A DNA stretch of 12,630 bases, from assembly GCF_030758955.1 (NCBI RefSeq), contig NZ_CP132360.1:2854981-2867610 (forward strand). Direction: 5' to 3'. Every line of letters begins with the position of its first letter. Position 1 is the first letter of the stretch. The stretch is from Agrococcus beijingensis (GTDB lineage Bacteria; Actinomycetota; Actinomycetes; Actinomycetales; Microbacteriaceae). Positions 7,115-12,630 of the stretch are shown piece by piece. A model generated the notes under the pieces. That model saw nothing but the letters and a program-made list of their open reading frames with translations, was not told the origin of the DNA and made no database searches. The position numbers were made by a program, and so were the translations under genes.

Positions 7115-8106
7115 CAGTGCTGCGGAATGTGGATGGTCTCGCCCGTGTGGGCCGACTCGAGAGCCGCCTCAACGATCTCGAGCGTGTGGAGTCCCTGCTC
7201 CATCGTGACCACGTCGCTCTCCAGACCGAGGACTGCGTCGCGGAACGCCTCGTGCTCTACGCGAAGCGGTTCGCGCTTCGGAAATGCAAAGCGCGTGACA
7301 TCGCCTTCTGCGACGCCGCGGAAGGACGAGATCGACTCCCACTCCACGTCGATCGTTCCGTTTGCGTAGAATGTCAGGTCGCCGGCCATCGTGTCAGCGA
7401 TGAATGTGCCCTTTTCGCCGGTGACCGTCGTCAGTCGTTCCTTCATCGGGCTGAGCCAATTGACGACGTGATTGACATTAACGCCGTTCTCGAGCTTTCC
7501 GGTAACCAGCACCATGTCTTCGTGTGGGCGTCCTGACTTCATGGCTACTTGGCCCGAAACGCTTGCATAGGCGCTGCCAGCGATCCAGGCGGTCAGGTCG
7601 ATGTCGTGGGATGCAAGGTCCTTGCCGACGCCGACATCCGCAATGCGTGCAGGGAAGGGACCCTGCCGGCGGGTCGCGATCTGATAGACAGCCCCGAGCT
7701 CACCGCTCTGGATCCGCTTGCGCATCTGTTGCAATGCCGGGTTGAAGCGCTCGATATGACCCACCGCACCGATGAGGCTTCGTTCGCTGAATGCCTTGCG
7801 CATCCGCTGGCCAGCCTCCACTGAGTGAGCGATGGGTTTCTCGACGAGCGTGTGAACCCCCGCTTCTGCCAATCGGATCGCAACTTCCTCGTGGAACTGG
7901 GTGGGCACGGCCACGACGGCTATTTCGATGCCAGCCTCGATGAGGTTTTCGACGCTGGCAAGAACGGGCAGCCCCGCCGCGACGCCGTGCGGGTCACCCA
8001 TTGCGTCAGCGACTGCGATCAGATTAACGCCAGTGACTTCTCGCATTACTCGGGCGTGGTGGCGTCCCATCATGCCGAGGCCAATGAGGCCAGCTCGAAG
8101 AGCCAT
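7114..8106 (-). CDS. Gfo/Idh/MocA oxidoreductase, WbpB/WlbA-like
   Basis: By context this is the NAD-dependent 3-dehydrogenase acting on UDP-GlcNAcA to make the 3-keto sugar that the aminotransferase then uses. It has 330 residues from ATG 8106. A Rossmann fold starts at once with LIGLGMMGRHHARV; the family EKP motif (VEKPIAH) is near residues 88-94; the C-terminal alpha/beta domain contains VGHIERFNPA, and GKDLASHDIDLTAW carries the usual His/Asp active-site pair. The start codon shares one base with the stop of the aminotransferase gene (TGATG). A GTG just before it at 8109 has better spacing to GAAGG and is the alternative start, adding one residue. Other Gfo/Idh substrates are possible in isolation; the neighbours make the WbpB role likely. 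Confidence 0.88.
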   Translation of the reverse strand: MALRAGLIGLGMMGRHHARVMREVTGVNLIAVADAMGDPHGVAAGLPVLASVENLIEAGIEIAVVAVPTQFHEEVAIRLAEAGVHTLVEKPIAHSVEAGQRMRKAFSERSLIGAVGHIERFNPALQQMRKRIQSGELGAVYQIATRRQGPFPARIADVGVGKDLASHDIDLTAWIAGSAYASVSGQVAMKSGRPHEDMVLVTGKLENGVNVNHVVNWLSPMKERLTTVTGEKGTFIADTMAGDLTFYANGTIDVEWESISSFRGVAEGDVTRFAFPKREPLRVEHEAFRDAVLGLESDVVTMEQGLHTLEIVEAALESAHTGETIHIPQH

Positions 8107-9203
8107 CACGCACCCGCCTTCGCGAGCACGTTCACGCCTGTGATGATGCGATCCATGTCGGAATCTGAGAGCGAAGGATGCACTGGCAGCGAAAGCACGG
8201 TGGCGGCAGCGGCCTCAGTGTTGGGCAGTTCGAGTCCCGGCGCGAACTTCTTTAGCGATTCCAGTCGGTGGTTCGGAATCGGGTAATAAACGCCGTTGCC
8301 AATGCCGTACTCGTCTTTCAGAGCGCGCGAGAAGCCATCGCGGTCATCCTCGACACGGATCGTGTATTGGTGGTAAACGTGCTCTGCGCCTGCGGCGACC
8401 GCGGGAGTCTGAATCCCGACGAGATCACGGTCAAGTCGGGCGGCGTTGCGACGGCGCTGATCCGTCCAGGCGTCGAGTTTCGTGAGCTGGACGCGGCCAA
8501 TCGCCGCGTGAATATCGGTCATGCGAGCATTGAAGCCAATGAGCTCGTTAGCGTACTGGCGTTCCATGCCCTGATTGCGCAGGAGTCGAACTGCGCGAGC
8601 CATATTCTCGCTGTCGACGACGACCATGCCACCTTCGCCACTGGTCATGTTCTTTGTGGGGTAGAGGCTGAACATGGCGAAAGTGCCGAAAGTGCCGACG
8701 GGAGATCCGCCAAGAGTGGCGCCATGCGCCTGGGCAGCGTCCTCAAACATCATCAGGCCATGACGCTCGGCGATGATCCGCAGTTCTTGCATGCGCGCCG
8801 GGTGGCCGTACAGGTGCACAGGCATGATGGCCCTAGTGCGAGGAGTAATGGCCTCCTCGACTGACGCGGGGTCAAGGGTGAAAGTGTCGAGTTCGATGTC
8901 GGCAAAGACCGGCGTCGCGCCGGTAAGTGCCACGGAGTTACCTGTGGCGGCGAACGTGAAGGATGGGACGACCACCTCATCACCCGCCCCAATGCCAGCA
9001 GCTAGCAGCCCGAGGTGCAGCCCGGCCGTGCCTGAGTTGACCGCTACGGCGAGGCGACCACCGACAAGTCTCTCGCCGAACTCACGCTCGAAAGCAGCGA
9101 CCTCGGGGCCCTGGGCAATCAGGCCCGAACGCATGACCCGATCGACTGCCTCACGCTCCTCGTCTCCGATGATGGGCTTGGCAGCGGGGATTAGGTCAGG
9201 CAT
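8106..9203 (-). CDS. DegT/DnrJ/EryC1 PLP aminotransferase, WbpE-like
   Basis: PLP enzyme that transfers an amino group, usually from glutamate, to a keto nucleotide sugar; here presumably C3 of 3-keto-UDP-GlcNAcA. It has 365 residues from ATG 9203. Although the frame is open far upstream, this start begins with the typical MPDLIPAAKP and has GGAG nine bases before it. Fold-type I landmarks are all present: NSGTAGLHLGL (56-66), SFTFAATGNS (81-90), FEDAAQAHGA (153-162) with the cofactor-binding Asp155, and the Schiff-base Lys184 in SLYPTKNMTSGEGG. The C-terminal part contains VYYPIPNHRLESL and LSLPVHPSLSD. It overlaps the acyltransferase gene by eight bases, so translation is probably coupled. 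Whether C3 or C4 is aminated cannot be read from the sequence; the dehydrogenase pair points to C3. Confidence 0.92.
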   Translation of the reverse strand: MPDLIPAAKPIIGDEEREAVDRVMRSGLIAQGPEVAAFEREFGERLVGGRLAVAVNSGTAGLHLGLLAAGIGAGDEVVVPSFTFAATGNSVALTGATPVFADIELDTFTLDPASVEEAITPRTRAIMPVHLYGHPARMQELRIIAERHGLMMFEDAAQAHGATLGGSPVGTFGTFAMFSLYPTKNMTSGEGGMVVVDSENMARAVRLLRNQGMERQYANELIGFNARMTDIHAAIGRVQLTKLDAWTDQRRRNAARLDRDLVGIQTPAVAAGAEHVYHQYTIRVEDDRDGFSRALKDEYGIGNGVYYPIPNHRLESLKKFAPGLELPNTEAAAATVLSLPVHPSLSDSDMDRIITGVNVLAKAGA

Positions 9204-9795
9204 GGGAGAGGACTCCTTCGATCTCGACAAACTCCGCCCCGCTCGCGGGGCATACATACCTTCCATCGCGTGCCTCAAGCTTGCGACCCGCGGGGCCGAC
9301 CCAGCCGATCTGTCTCGCGGGTACTCCCGCGACCAGGGCAAAGGCTGGTACATCTTTGGTGACGACTGCCCCGGCCGCGACGGTGGCCCATTCGCCGATG
9401 GTGACCGGCGCGACGCATACGGCTCTCGCCCCGATCGCGGCGCCGCGATGGATTGAGACCCCCGTAGCCTCCCAGTCACTCGCCGACTTGGGCGAACCGT
9501 CTTCGTTGATAGCTCGCGGGTGCAGGTCATTCGTGAGCACCACGCCGGGTCCGATGAAGACACCTTCCGCCAGTGTCGCCGGTTCATAGACCATCGCGAA
9601 ATTCTGGATCTTGCAGCGATCGCCGATAGCTACGCCAGCGCCAATGTAGGCGCCCCGACCGATCACGCACTCGGCTCCGACGGTCGCATACTCCCGCACC
9701 TGAGCGAGGTGCCAGACAGTCGTCTTATCGCCGATGGTCGCGCGCTCATCTACGTCAGCGCTTGGCAGAATCTTCGGGAAGGTGTGCTCGGGCAT
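9196..9795 (-). CDS. Left-handed beta-helix N-acyltransferase, WbpD-like
   Basis: Likely acetyl-CoA-dependent N-acetyltransferase for the 3-amino group of UDP-GlcNAc(3N)A, the last step of the four-gene pathway. It has 199 residues from ATG 9795. Hexapeptide turns run through most of the chain: ATIGDKTTVWHLAQV, ATVGAECVIGRGAYIG, VAIGDRCKIQNF, and then VTIGEWATVAAGAVVTKDVP with GVPARQIGW closing the helix. VLTNDLHPRA is the sequence seen around the loop of WbpD/WlbB enzymes. A C-terminal tail with YVCPASGAEFVEI is common in this subgroup. ATG 9804 and GTG 9822 are other in-frame starts, but neither has a ribosome binding site; 9795 is preferred because a -10 box sits seven bases before it. It is the first gene of the operon, 8 bases overlapping the aminotransferase. 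Confidence 0.87.
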   Translation of the reverse strand: MPEHTFPKILPSADVDERATIGDKTTVWHLAQVREYATVGAECVIGRGAYIGAGVAIGDRCKIQNFAMVYEPATLAEGVFIGPGVVLTNDLHPRAINEDGSPKSASDWEATGVSIHRGAAIGARAVCVAPVTIGEWATVAAGAVVTKDVPAFALVAGVPARQIGWVGPAGRKLEARDGRYVCPASGAEFVEIEGVLSHA

Positions 9796-9802
9796 CGTCA
9801 CC

Positions 9803-9808
9803 ATTCTA
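9803..9808 (-). promoter_or_regulatory. Candidate -10 box TAGAAT for a leaderless operon transcript
   Basis: On the minus strand TAGAAT is followed by seven bases and then ATG 9795. TANNNT about seven bases before a start codon is the usual layout of leaderless actinobacterial mRNAs, and no Shine-Dalgarno sequence is visible for the nearby starts. There is no good -35 hexamer. If correct, transcription of the whole nucleotide-sugar operon would begin at or next to its first codon. Confidence 0.5.
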
Positions 9809-9866
9809 GGCAGACTGCTCACGCAGGAGGCGCGTCTTCCACGCTGTTCATCTCAGGGACATGTCG

Positions 9867-10103
9867 GGCTCATCGCAGTTGACGGTGTAGGCGTCCGGAC
9901 CGCGTCGTTGCGCTGGTAGTGGTCGAGGTCACGTCCTGCCGACTCGATGAGCTCGGCCTGGAGGGCGTCCGGCAGCGCCTCTAGCCCGACCGTGCGGTGC
10001 TGCCGTTCCGGATGATCAAGGCGGACGACTCGTGTCCGTCGTGCGGTTGCCGGGGCGTGCTGCGCAACTCGATGACGCGGGGCCGGCGCATGCCCCGTTT
10101 GGG
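9867..10103 (+). mobile_element. ISL3-family element remnant, left end
   Basis: The segment begins with GGCTCATCGCAGTTGACGGT (9867-9886), matching 20 of 24 positions with the terminal repeat at 12375-12398. It runs through the start of a transposase gene and ends abruptly at 10103 against another repeat. Only the outer end and about 60 codons of the transposase survive. No 8-base target duplication could be matched around it. Its end faces right, so the lost remainder lay to the right. Confidence 0.65.
9919..10103 (+). pseudogene. ISL3-family transposase, N-terminal remnant
   Basis: In the frame starting at 9919 the segment reads LDELGLEGVR, a stop (TAG at 9982), then DRAVLPFRM and a zinc-binding-like segment SCPSCGCRGVLRNSMTR. 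After a shift near 10064 the neighbouring frame continues it as PAHAPFGG. ISL3 transposases of this subgroup carry GLEGV, Cys-x2-Cys-G and RRLAHEP(F/L)GW in that order near the N-terminus, so this is a decayed copy with one stop and one frameshift. The shifted frame runs into the large downstream reading frame, which explains why that frame appears to start at 10032. Confidence 0.65.
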
Positions 10104-10183
10104 GGCTCTTCGCCGTTGAGTGTGGGTCATGCGAATAGTCCGCCGGCGCGTCACCCGCTACCCACGCTCAACGGCGAAGAGCC
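10104..10183. repeat. 80-base palindromic MITE-like element with ISL3-type ends
   Basis: The arm 10104-10127 (GGCTCTTCGCCGTTGAGTGT then GGGT) is matched by its reverse complement at 10160-10183 with one mismatch in 24, around a 32-base centre. The arms resemble ISL3 terminal repeats (17 of 24 positions shared with the end at 9867). With no coding capacity, this is the structure of a miniature inverted-repeat element, or of an internally deleted IS. The flanks (CGTTTGGG and ACATTATG) show no target duplication. It lies just before the most likely start of the kinase-KptA gene. Confidence 0.7.
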
Positions 10184-10190
10184 ACATTAT

Positions 10191-12161
10191 GTGCTCGATC
10201 GCCTCGGTGCGGGCGACAGGGCCAACAGCTACTTGGTACGCGATTTGCGCGCCGACATCGCTTCGAGTCTTGCGCGAACACTGCCACCCGCCGAAGCTGT
10301 GCCCTATCTGCAACAGGCCGTAGAAATTCGTGCAGGTAGGCAAAGCGCGCACCTGCCGCTTTTCCAGTCCTACTTTCGGAATGCCGAAGATCTTTTTCTA
10401 CACGCCCAACTTGATGCTACGCAGGCGCCAAGCCTCCGTCGCCGTGCATTGAGGGAACTGTTCGCGGCACCCAAGAATTCTGCGGCGGAGCATGCGGCCT
10501 CTCTTGTGCTTATCGCCTCCGACGTTGCACGAAGCGGCGCCAACTCGGTCTCGGGCATTGGTGGTGATCCTGAGATCCTCATTGCTGTTTCGCATGGCAA
10601 CGAAGGCGTTCTAATGCAAAGGGCGGCAGAGATCATCCTGCAAGAGTCTCAACTAGATGACACCAAGCTGGGTGGCCGCGGCGAGGTGAGGGCGGTGCGG
10701 GGGTCGGAGTATGACGATCGATACAGCTTCGTTTTGAAGTCAACCGCGAAGAAGCAGGTCGACCACGACCTCTGGGCGCAATCGCTACTTCGTCCAGCCC
10801 TGGAAGCACTTGGTCGACCAGACCTGCTACTCACGGACCACTTGTGTACGGTGCCCCGCAAGGGAGAGGCTCCCGGGGGTGACGATGTATGGGAAGTGCG
10901 CTGGTACGCTCCGGGGGAGATCTTGTCAGACTATGTGCGGAGGCACCCTGGCGAGCAAGGAAGGACGAAGTTACGTGCTGCCGCCGACTACCTCGGCTTG
11001 TTCCATCGCGTGATGTGGCACCATCCCACTATCCGCGAGTCAGGTCAGGAACTCCGCAAGAGAGATCTCGGAATGTGGTTGAAGTCGCTGCTCGGAGCGG
11101 CTACGGCCCCCGAAGCCTTTCGGTCGTGGCGCGCAGCCTGCAAGCATGCGCCGGACATGAGACGGCGTGACGCACACCCAGACAATTGGATAGTCACGGA
11201 ATCTGGGGGCGTCGTGGCCTTCGACTTTGAGGCGTCGACCAGCCGACCCCTCTTCTACGAATTGGCTCAATTGGTCGAAGACGGGCAGCTGCTCGCGCCA
11301 TCTGATCTCGAGGTTCGTGACGAGTTGCTGCATATCTATGCCCACGGTTTGGGTGACTGTGCGGCTCTTGAAGGCCTTTCGAAAGAGGAATGGCGCCACT
11401 TGTACGCTGTGGGTGCCATGGCTCGTTGCGTGCGAACCGCGTCGGACCGAGAAGCTCCTTTAGAGGCGATCGAGTCGGCTATGCTCACATTCGACCATCT
11501 CGAGGAGTGGCTGGATCCGCTAAAAGCTCCGACCGCCTTCATCGACTCTGTCCAAAGTTGGTGGCGTGCACACCCTGCTCGCCAGGCGAACGGTAGCGGA
11601 CCAATGTCGGATGGACAGCGCACACGAATTAGCAAGGCGATGTCGTACAACTTGCGACACAATAAGGCGACGCTTGTGGGTCGAGACGGCTGGGTGGACG
11701 TCGATCATCTGGTGGACGCAATGCGCTCAAATGGACATCAGGTCGACGTTTCAACACTGCTTGCAGTGGCAAGCGCTCCAGAAGAGCATCGTTTCGAAGT
11801 ATCGGGTTCAGACATTCGCGCGCGCTACGGACATTCAAAGGCGCTCGCGCTCAAAACGACTCGGCACGAGGCCCGTCCCCAGGGAGTGCTGTATCATGGC
11901 ACTCCCGCGGAGAATCTGTACTCAATCTTGGACGCCCGGGCTGGGCTGCTTCGGGGAGACCGCGAGTTTGTGCACCTTTCAGAGTCGATCGTCGGTGCCA
12001 AACGTCCGGCAGAGCGCTTCAAGTGTCCGGTCATCATCTTGAAGGCTGCGCCTGAGACACCCGGTCTGTTGCCGGAATCTGGTGGTGTTTGGCTTGCGCA
12101 TCGGGTGCCGGCCACTCGCCTCACAATTGTGCCGCTGTTTGAGGAACTCGGAGTCGCCTAG
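10191..12161 (+). CDS. Kinase - RNA 2'-phosphotransferase (KptA/Tpt1) fusion protein
   Basis: Numbering is from GTG 10191 (656 residues). The frame is open back to a GTG at 10032, but those codons are transposase remnant and MITE, so 10191 (GAAGAG nine bases upstream) is preferred; the gene may also have lost its true 5' end. Residues 1-170 are mostly helical and unrecognised. Residues ~172-457 resemble APH/protein-kinase-like phosphotransferases: ATP-Lys183 (YSFVLKS), catalytic loop RRDAHPDNWIV with Asp327 and Asn332, metal Asp345 in VVAFDFE. Residues ~477-650 are a full KptA/Tpt1 domain: MSYNLRHNK (Arg489-His490), DGWVDVDHLV, IRARYGHS (Arg543), VLYHGT, DREFVHLS (Arg591), GGVWLAHRVP. That keeps the Arg-His-Arg-Arg catalytic set of Tpt1, which removes RNA 2'-phosphate using NAD+. 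Codon use is less GC-rich than rho/prfA, suggesting transfer. No partner gene is adjacent. Confidence 0.82.
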   Translation: MLDRLGAGDRANSYLVRDLRADIASSLARTLPPAEAVPYLQQAVEIRAGRQSAHLPLFQSYFRNAEDLFLHAQLDATQAPSLRRRALRELFAAPKNSAAEHAASLVLIASDVARSGANSVSGIGGDPEILIAVSHGNEGVLMQRAAEIILQESQLDDTKLGGRGEVRAVRGSEYDDRYSFVLKSTAKKQVDHDLWAQSLLRPALEALGRPDLLLTDHLCTVPRKGEAPGGDDVWEVRWYAPGEILSDYVRRHPGEQGRTKLRAAADYLGLFHRVMWHHPTIRESGQELRKRDLGMWLKSLLGAATAPEAFRSWRAACKHAPDMRRRDAHPDNWIVTESGGVVAFDFEASTSRPLFYELAQLVEDGQLLAPSDLEVRDELLHIYAHGLGDCAALEGLSKEEWRHLYAVGAMARCVRTASDREAPLEAIESAMLTFDHLEEWLDPLKAPTAFIDSVQSWWRAHPARQANGSGPMSDGQRTRISKAMSYNLRHNKATLVGRDGWVDVDHLVDAMRSNGHQVDVSTLLAVASAPEEHRFEVSGSDIRARYGHSKALALKTTRHEARPQGVLYHGTPAENLYSILDARAGLLRGDREFVHLSESIVGAKRPAERFKCPVIILKAAPETPGLLPESGGVWLAHRVPATRLTIVPLFEELGVA

Positions 12162-12374
12162 CGGGTAGTGTTCAAGGGGCGGCATGTCGGCGATATGACG
12201 TGACACGTCTTCGAGCGTCGCGTGGGCAGTCGTTCGGCACGGCAACGAGCTCCTGCCGCGCACTGCGCTGGCGGATGGGGACAGCCTAGGTCGGGGACTT
12301 AGGTGTGGCGCATCGACCGCGTTCGCCACTTGATTGGGGGGTGCCACACGGCAAGCGCCGAGGCCGATATTTCT
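12162..12374. other. Non-coding spacer with inverted repeats after the fusion gene
   Basis: No gene is seen. GACGTGACACGTC (12197-12209) is a 6+6 palindrome around one base. Further on, GTGTGGC (12303-12309) can pair with GCCACAC (12343-12349), while the overlapping GTGGCG (12305-12310) can pair with CGCCAC (12324-12329); the two stems exclude each other. They could be a weak terminator for the fusion gene, but none has a U tract. Confidence 0.35.
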
Positions 12375-12630
12375 GGCTCATCGCAATCCAGGGTGTAGCA
12401 GTGGTCTGAAGCCGGCGGCTTCGAGCAGCGATCTGGCGATGTAGTTGGCGAGGTTGCGGAAGCCGAGCGCCGAACCGCGCAGGTGCTCGAGGCGGCCGTT
12501 GATCGCCTCTGTCGGCCCGTTCGAGGTCCCGGGTCGATCGAAGTAGGCGAGCACGTCGGCGGAGCGATGCTTCAGCGTCCGTCCGAGCGTGATCACCTCC
12601 CGCAGCGCAGCCGGCACGCCGGCGCTGACG
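12375..12630 (-). mobile_element. ISL3-family insertion sequence, right end, runs off the window
   Basis: The terminal repeat starts GGCTCATCGCAATCCAGGGT (12375-12394) and continues GTAG, sharing 20 of 24 positions with the end at 9867. The transposase stop codon lies inside this repeat, as is normal for compact ISL3 elements. The element continues to the right beyond the window, so its other end and any target duplication cannot be seen; the 8 bases to its left are ATATTTCT. Confidence 0.8.
12378..12630 (-). CDS. ISL3-family transposase, C-terminal part
   Basis: The last 83 codons of a DDE transposase are present; the frame is open to the right edge, so the start lies outside. The sequence contains VITLGRTLKHRSADVLAYF, the catalytic-region hallmark DRPGTSNGPTEAINGRLEHL with the final acidic residue of the DDE triad (Glu in TEAINGR), RGSALGFRNLANYIARSLLE, and the tail AAGFRPLLHPGLR. 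This is the conserved C-terminus of actinobacterial ISL3 transposases, and no frameshift is visible in this part. An ATG-like start at 12617 is internal. Confidence 0.9.
   Translation of the reverse strand, partial: VSAGVPAALREVITLGRTLKHRSADVLAYFDRPGTSNGPTEAINGRLEHLRGSALGFRNLANYIARSLLEAAGFRPLLHPGLR

Noticed and set aside
6269..7369. 366-codon + strand frame opposite the 6-dehydrogenase
   Set aside because: It is a shadow of the well-supported minus-strand gene and has no family features.
9204..9587. N-terminal extension of the aminotransferase frame to 493 residues
   Set aside because: The extension lies antisense-free within the acyltransferase coding region in another frame, is Ser/Arg-rich and unlike the family; the normal start is ATG 9203.
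9867..12630. Composite transposon carrying the fusion gene
   Set aside because: The left copy is truncated within the transposase, both visible ends face right, and no target duplication is visible, so a mobile unit ending at 9867 and 12375 is not supported.
1..12630. CRISPR array
   Set aside because: No set of regularly spaced repeats with unique spacers was found; repeats present are short tandem units or IS ends.

Overview
The window reads as high-GC actinobacterial chromosome, most likely Microbacteriaceae-like: strongly G/C-ending codons in rho and prfA, an Ala/Glu-rich then Arg/Gln-rich Rho extension typical of actinobacteria, and actinobacterial-type ISL3 elements. Genus-level placement is inference. 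It falls into four blocks with different histories.

Block 1 (1-1177): the tail of an FtsX-like ABC permease, a divergent small lipoprotein, and about 350 bases without a gene, ending in the 3' part of a tRNA-Arg(ACG) gene (1137-1177). Such a fragment is the usual scar of an element integrated into a tRNA 3' end. Immediately after it, rho begins in mid-gene, without its start codon or Rho_N domain. This is either a genomic rearrangement or an assembly junction.

Block 2 (about 1200-5680): rho (5'-truncated) and prfA, one base apart on the + strand; a hairpin; then a secreted ScyD/ScyE-family beta-propeller protein where prmC often follows prfA; then a convergent hairpin.

Block 3 (5783-9808, minus strand): a tightly packed four-gene operon with the same four enzyme types as WbpD, WbpE, WbpB and WbpA: acyltransferase, PLP aminotransferase, Gfo/Idh dehydrogenase and UDP-sugar 6-dehydrogenase. 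Together they would turn UDP-GlcNAc into UDP-2,3-diacetamido-2,3-dideoxy-glucuronic acid, a precursor of surface polysaccharide. A -10 box seven bases before the first ATG suggests a leaderless transcript.

Block 4 (9867-12630): an accessory island framed by ISL3-family pieces. On the left is an ISL3 end with a decayed transposase N-terminus, abutting an 80-base palindromic MITE-like element. In the middle is a single large gene of visibly lower GC. On the right is the C-terminal part of an ISL3 transposase with its terminal repeat. The large gene is the most interesting item. It encodes an uncharacterised N-terminal region, an aminoglycoside-phosphotransferase-like kinase domain, and a complete KptA/Tpt1 RNA 2'-phosphotransferase domain with all four catalytic Arg/His residues. 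A kinase and an RNA 2'-phosphate-removing enzyme in one chain suggest a writer-eraser or RNA-repair/conflict function. No tool-based search was possible, so novelty is unverified.
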